Shown piece after piece: positions 59,618 through 64,000 of a stretch of DNA of 64,000 nucleotides. The stretch is from Populus alba. Its lineage: Eukaryota > Streptophyta > Magnoliopsida > Malpighiales > Salicaceae. Position numbers and translations under genes: made by a program. The DNA lies in contig NC_133284.1 of assembly GCF_005239225.2 (NCBI RefSeq), forward strand, positions 33,742,758-33,806,757, given 5' to 3'. Below the pieces are notes generated by a model. That model was not told the DNA's origin, did not search any database, and saw only the letters and a program-made list of their open reading frames with translations. Numbering within the stretch: the stretch's first letter is position 1; each line of letters begins with the position of its first letter.

Positions 59618-60228
59618 ATGTGAACAGTGGAGCCATGCTCCATTAAACATAATTTATTCTTTTCAACACAACTCATCCTTTCGCAACTTTTTCAGTCACA
59701 TCATCCGTGTTTTGATTGAAATTTTATTGACGATTTTCCATCTTAAGTAAGCAAATCTACCTTCTTGTTTTTTTTTTTTTTTTAATTTGAACACAATTTT
59801 AAAATGTTAGTTTTTGTATATTGCATATTTTTATAGTATATGTATTTTATTTTAGTGTTTACTTGTTTTATTATTTTTCTCAAACAAACTTATTGTATGG
59901 GTTTATAATTTTGTATATGTTATGGTTTATTTTAGATTTTGTAAAATTATTTTTTATATAATTTATTGAAATTTATGTCGAATTACAGACTTAGATGTGT
60001 TGTGATGAAATAAGTAATGGATTGTTTAACTATTCCGTTTTATATTTTGTCAATTTTATTGTTGAATTGTAATTTCCATAATGTGTACAAATTTGTATCT
60101 ACGTAGATAATTTATAATGAATTGAAAGAAGTATTAAAGTAGGTTGAATAATCTTGAGCTAAACCAATATTTTTGCAAATTTATTTAGTTAATGTAGTTA
60201 ATTAATACATGTTGTCATTATTAATTCA

Positions 60229-63200
60229 TATAGGTTTGATAGAAGTGATAGATGATCGTTAATGGATGTATCAAGATTCACCCCAAGGATTACGGAGGAT
60301 GGATTCTTGTAATGGGGTTTATGGTTTTATTAATTACATAATATCTAATCTGAGAAATATTAGTGGAGGCAGTATTAGGTGTTCATACAAGAGATGTAAA
60401 AATAAAAAAATTTCTCGATCCAAATATTGTAATGATGCATCTTCATAGAGGAATACTTGTGTTGGTATTCACACAAAGAACCATTTGTTCTTCATGAGAC
60501 TATGCAATAAAAGATGGTTGGGTCAATTTTTAGTGCTAGCAACGTGTATAGAGTTATAGATAGCAACAATAATCTTTATAGGACTATGGTTACTGATGCG
60601 ATAAGAATGAATCAGAGTCATGTCGATCAATGTCTAATCATAGATGAAGAACTTAATGCAGACATGACCAGGTTTTTTTATCTTTTGAAAGATTTGACGA
60701 ACCATTATGGGATGGTTGCATAAATCACAGTAAATTAGTAGTTGTTTCACATGTGTTTACCATTAAGTCAAATTATGAGTTGAGTGAGGCCGATTATGAC
60801 AAAATTGTCGAATGAGAGAGAAGCATTTTACCTGGAGGGAACAAGTTGGAAGAGAACTTCTATACAGTTAAGTCCATGATGAAATCCCTTGGTCTAGGAT
60901 ACCAGAAAATTGACATGTTTCCAAACTTCTGCATGTTGTACTAACTTGGAAATGCCGAGCTAACCAAGTGCAGGACATGTGGGCATTCCCGTTATAAACC
61001 TAGAACTGGCAAGGGAATGACTCTTGTCATATATAAAAAACTTAGATACTTTTCAATCACACCTAGACTGCAAAGGTTATTCATGCCACCAAAGACTGTT
61101 GAGTACATGTCATGACACCAATCACATGATGCAGTGGATGAAGTGGTGGTGCACCTTTCCGATAGTGAAGTATGGAAACACTTTCATAATGTGCATCCTT
61201 ACTTTTCAGCTGAATCAAGAAACATGTATCTTGGGTTATATACAAACGGATTCAATCCAATCAGGTCATCTGTTGCTCCTTATTCTTGTTGGCCGGTTAT
61301 ACTCATGGTTTACAACTTGCCACCAGGGATGTGTATAAGGTCGAAGTTCATGTTTTTATCTACAGTCATACCCGGTCCTAATAGTCCAAGTTGGGATTAG
61401 ATGTTTTTTTTTTACCATTGATTAGTGACTTGATGTAATTGTGGTCCTCCAGAACTTTAACTTATGACGTATCAATGAAACATAATTTTCCTATAAATGC
61501 AGTTTTGATATGGACTATCAATGATTTTTTAGCTTTTGAAATGGTTTCTAGTTGGAGCATGCATGAAAAATTAGCATGTACATACTACATGGAAAATAAC
61601 AAGGCATTCATTCTAACAAACGGTTGTAAAACATCTTTTTTTTATTGTCACTTGCGGTTCTTGCCAATGGATCACATGTATATAAAGAACATAAATGACT
61701 TTTTTGTTGGTAAAATGAAAAGGATTTTGCACCCTCGCATCTTTCGAGTGAAGAATTGTATGACGTGGTGTCAGAGTATGATGACATTGTGTTTGGTTTT
61801 CAATATGGTAAGTAGAAGTTTCCTTGTTTTTGTTTGACCCATATTTGGATAAAGCGTAGTATTTTCTAGGAGCTTCCTTATTGGAAGATCAATCGCCTCC
61901 ACTGTAACCTTAGCGTCATGCACAGAGAAAATAATGTTTTTGTGAACATTTTCAACACAGTTATAAACATGAAAGGGAAGATAAAGGACAACATCAAGGC
62001 TAGAATGAATATAACTTTGTCTTGTCACCGCAAAAATATGAAGTTAGTTTATGCTAGGTCATAGTTCGCAACACCTAGAGCAAGCTTCGTCTTAGATAAG
62101 AATGCACAACTACTTGTCTACTAATGACTTAAGAGTCTGCATTTTTCCAATGGACATACCTCGAACATATCAAGGTTTGTTAATATGAAGGATTACAAAT
62201 TATATGGACTAAAAAACCATGACTGTCATAAGTTTATGCAAACACTCATTTTATTAGCTTATCGGAATTTATTGCTAACAGGGATATAAGATACACTAAT
62301 AGAGATCAATCATTTCTTTAGATATATACGCTCCAACAAGTTGCAGACATAACATATTGAGAGGCTTGAAATGAATATTATCCAGACAATATGTAAAGTT
62401 GAGATGATATTTCCTCCATCATTTTTTAACTCGATAAAGCATCTACCCATATATTTACCATATAAGGCAAAATTTGGAGGCTTAGTACAGTATAGATGAA
62501 TGTATCCATTCGAGAGGTTAGAGATTACACGTGTTATAGTATTAAAAATATTTGTTCATTGTTTTTGTTAATTAAAAACATTCATTTAATTTCATACAGG
62601 TACTTGTTCAACTTTAAGAAAAGTTTAAAAACAAGGCCCATGTTGAGGCTTCGATATGTGAGGTTTATATTGTTGAAGAGATCTCAACATTTATCTCATA
62701 CTATTTCGAGCCTCAATTGAGAACAAAAATCATTCGCGTTCTAAGGAATGATGATGGTGGTGAAGTGCCTTCGAGTGAGAACCAATCAATAATCTCCAAT
62801 CCTGGACAACCCATGCCAAAAAAATATTGTCAAGAGAAGATATTTGTCTGAAATAGAATTCAAACAAGCATATAATTATATGTTATTTAACCACAACGAA
62901 CTGAGACCTTTTATTTAGCAAGTGTATTACTTAAACTTTGTTATTAATGGAATATTTCTGCTTTTGTAATATCACAAACTCATATATTATTAAATACCTC
63001 GTAGGCAACATCATCAATATTTACTGTCTAAAAACTCATAGCTAAACGAATCCCAAATCTTTTAATTACAAGATGAATAATTTGTCACATGGTTCATAAC
63101 ACATGTAAATACTATTTAATTATCATTATCTATCAAGATACTTAATTTTGGTACACATTTCTTGTTCATTGTTCATTGTTGTACTTTTTGTATCAGGTTT

Positions 63201-63870
63201 ATAAATTGGGAGGGAATGTTAGTGCTACACTTTATTTACTAAGTTTGGGTCCTAAAAGAAAGGTGAAGTGCTACAATAGGTATTTTTTCAATGAATACGT
63301 GTTTCATACTAAAGAATATGTGGAAGGTAGAAAAACATATAAAAGTGGGGTTTATGTTAAAGGATCGACTTCTAATGAATTTGAAGTTGACTATTATGAA
63401 AAATTAGAAAAGGTAATTGAATTGCAATATCATAGCGAGCAGAATACAGTGCTTATATTCAAATGCTATTGGTATAACACCACTAACAGAGGAATCAGAG
63501 TAAATTCTCATCATGATTTGGTTGAAATAAATTCAAAAGCTAGACTTCGCAACGTCAACGATGTCTTTGTGTTTGCCAAGCAATGCCAGCAAGTTTATTA
63601 CACATACACCCTTTCCTTTAGAAAGGATTGTTTAAGAGTTGATTGATTATCTGTATTGAAAGCCAAACCCAGTGATCGTGTCAAGATTGTTCAGGATGAG
63701 AATGAAGAATCAAAAATAAGAAATGATATTTTTTAAATTAGTGAGTTGATTGATTCATATTGAGTTGTTTCAACGATTGACTTAGATAAAAATTTAAATT
63801 TTTATATCTTTGATAATATTTTCATTAATGTTAACGTTGAGGAGTTGAAAGTGAGAGAAATTCACTCTAA
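60229..63870 (+). pseudogene. CACTA (En/Spm) transposase pseudogene, Transposase_21 group
   Basis: CACTA transposases cut DNA at CACTA ends. The relic keeps the usual domain order with many stops and shifts. The transposase-associated domain at about 60258-60445 reads WMYQDSPQGLRRMDSCNGVY, YGFINYIISNLRNISGG, and IRCSYKRCKNKK. The Transposase_21 part includes EVWKHFHNVHPYFSAESRN and FNPIRSSVAPYSCWPVILMV followed by YNLPPGMC (61134-61400). It then runs through WSSRTLTYDVS, IWTINDFLAFEM, LACTYYMENNKAF and FLPMDHMYIKN (61439-61837), and on in broken frames to about 62060. A DUF4218-like part lies at about 62330-62720 (RLEMNI, IEHLPIHLPY-like). The longest clean piece, 63176-63646, holds a DUF4216-like region (YVFHTKEYVEGRKTY, VYVKGSTSNEFEVDYYEKLE, FKCYWYNTTNRGIRV, FVFAKQCQQVYYTYTLSFRK). 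Coding relics may continue beyond the window. The ends were not found. Confidence 0.93.
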
Positions 63871-64000
63871 TATTTTCATGTTGTTTCTTTTATGCATGCA
63901 AATAGTGAAGCTTTTGGACATTTGAAGAGCACCTGAGATGGATTTGTTTTCGTTTATAAGAGATTCTGATTCTGACTGGTCATAGACTATTTTAACATCT

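Larger units (their letters stand above)
57491..60228. other. Intergenic, AT-rich, no gene supported
   Basis: Continuing GTTGACTAGAAAGTGTTTTC-like words to about 57600, an AT-rich dispersed repeat at 57890-58090, and mixed sequence. A minus-strand open stretch near 58300-58530 (SLGTGYAQSVRFPKSWFDN) has no family I recognise and is not called. 59500-60228 is probably the 5' side of the CACTA element that follows. Confidence 0.4.

Overview
This is plant nuclear DNA, most likely from a woody eudicot close to Populus or other Salicaceae. The organism is inferred from the gene set, the short GT-AG introns, the high AT content and the mix of transposable elements. It was not confirmed by any search. 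Protein-coding genes are few and widely spaced, and most of the window is old, broken or nested repeat DNA.

Layout. 0.5-2.6 kb: a tandem array of ~239-bp units whose variants recur in an order of three. 2.7-5.4 kb: a decayed hAT transposase (BED finger, DUF659-type catalytic part, C-terminal dimerisation region). 5.7-9.1 kb, minus strand: scattered remains of a GH95 alpha-L-fucosidase gene, with a complete 1,516-bp non-autonomous CACTA element (3-bp target duplication) between its pieces. 10.4-18.3 kb: retroelement-like sequence, several short tandem arrays, and a minus-strand Ty1/copia gag with its primer binding site and the start of an LTR. 19.0-19.4 kb: a two-exon LYR-family gene. 21-23.2 kb: a Ty3/gypsy remnant. 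25.7 kb: a 187-bp inverted-repeat element. 26.4-28.9 kb: two copies of an unknown repeat unit, the first split by a 1.6-kb hAT-type insertion.

32.5-33.9 kb: an intact five-exon gene for an atypical bHLH factor like bHLH113. 37-49.6 kb: two old LTR-like copies on the outside; between them a tandem duplication of [1.9-kb repeat + basic secretory protein gene] and a copia reverse-transcriptase remnant. The first protease copy is a truncated pseudogene and the second is intact. A third, intact paralogue lies at 51.0 kb. 52.2-55.1 kb, minus strand: a six-exon 5-methylthioribose kinase gene. 55.2-58.6 kb: AT-rich MITE-like DNA and microsatellites. 60.2-63.9 kb: a decayed CACTA transposase in the Transposase_21 group, running towards the window end.

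The five apparently intact genes are an LYR protein (mitochondrial by family), a bHLH113-like factor, two basic secretory proteins and a methylthioribose kinase. Apart from the two protease paralogues they have no evident functional link; plant genes are not organised as operons. I found no convincing new biological system. The strongest observations concern structure: the higher-order repeat array, two transposons delimited by their target duplications (one checked against an empty paralogous site), and the breakpoint of the protease duplication.
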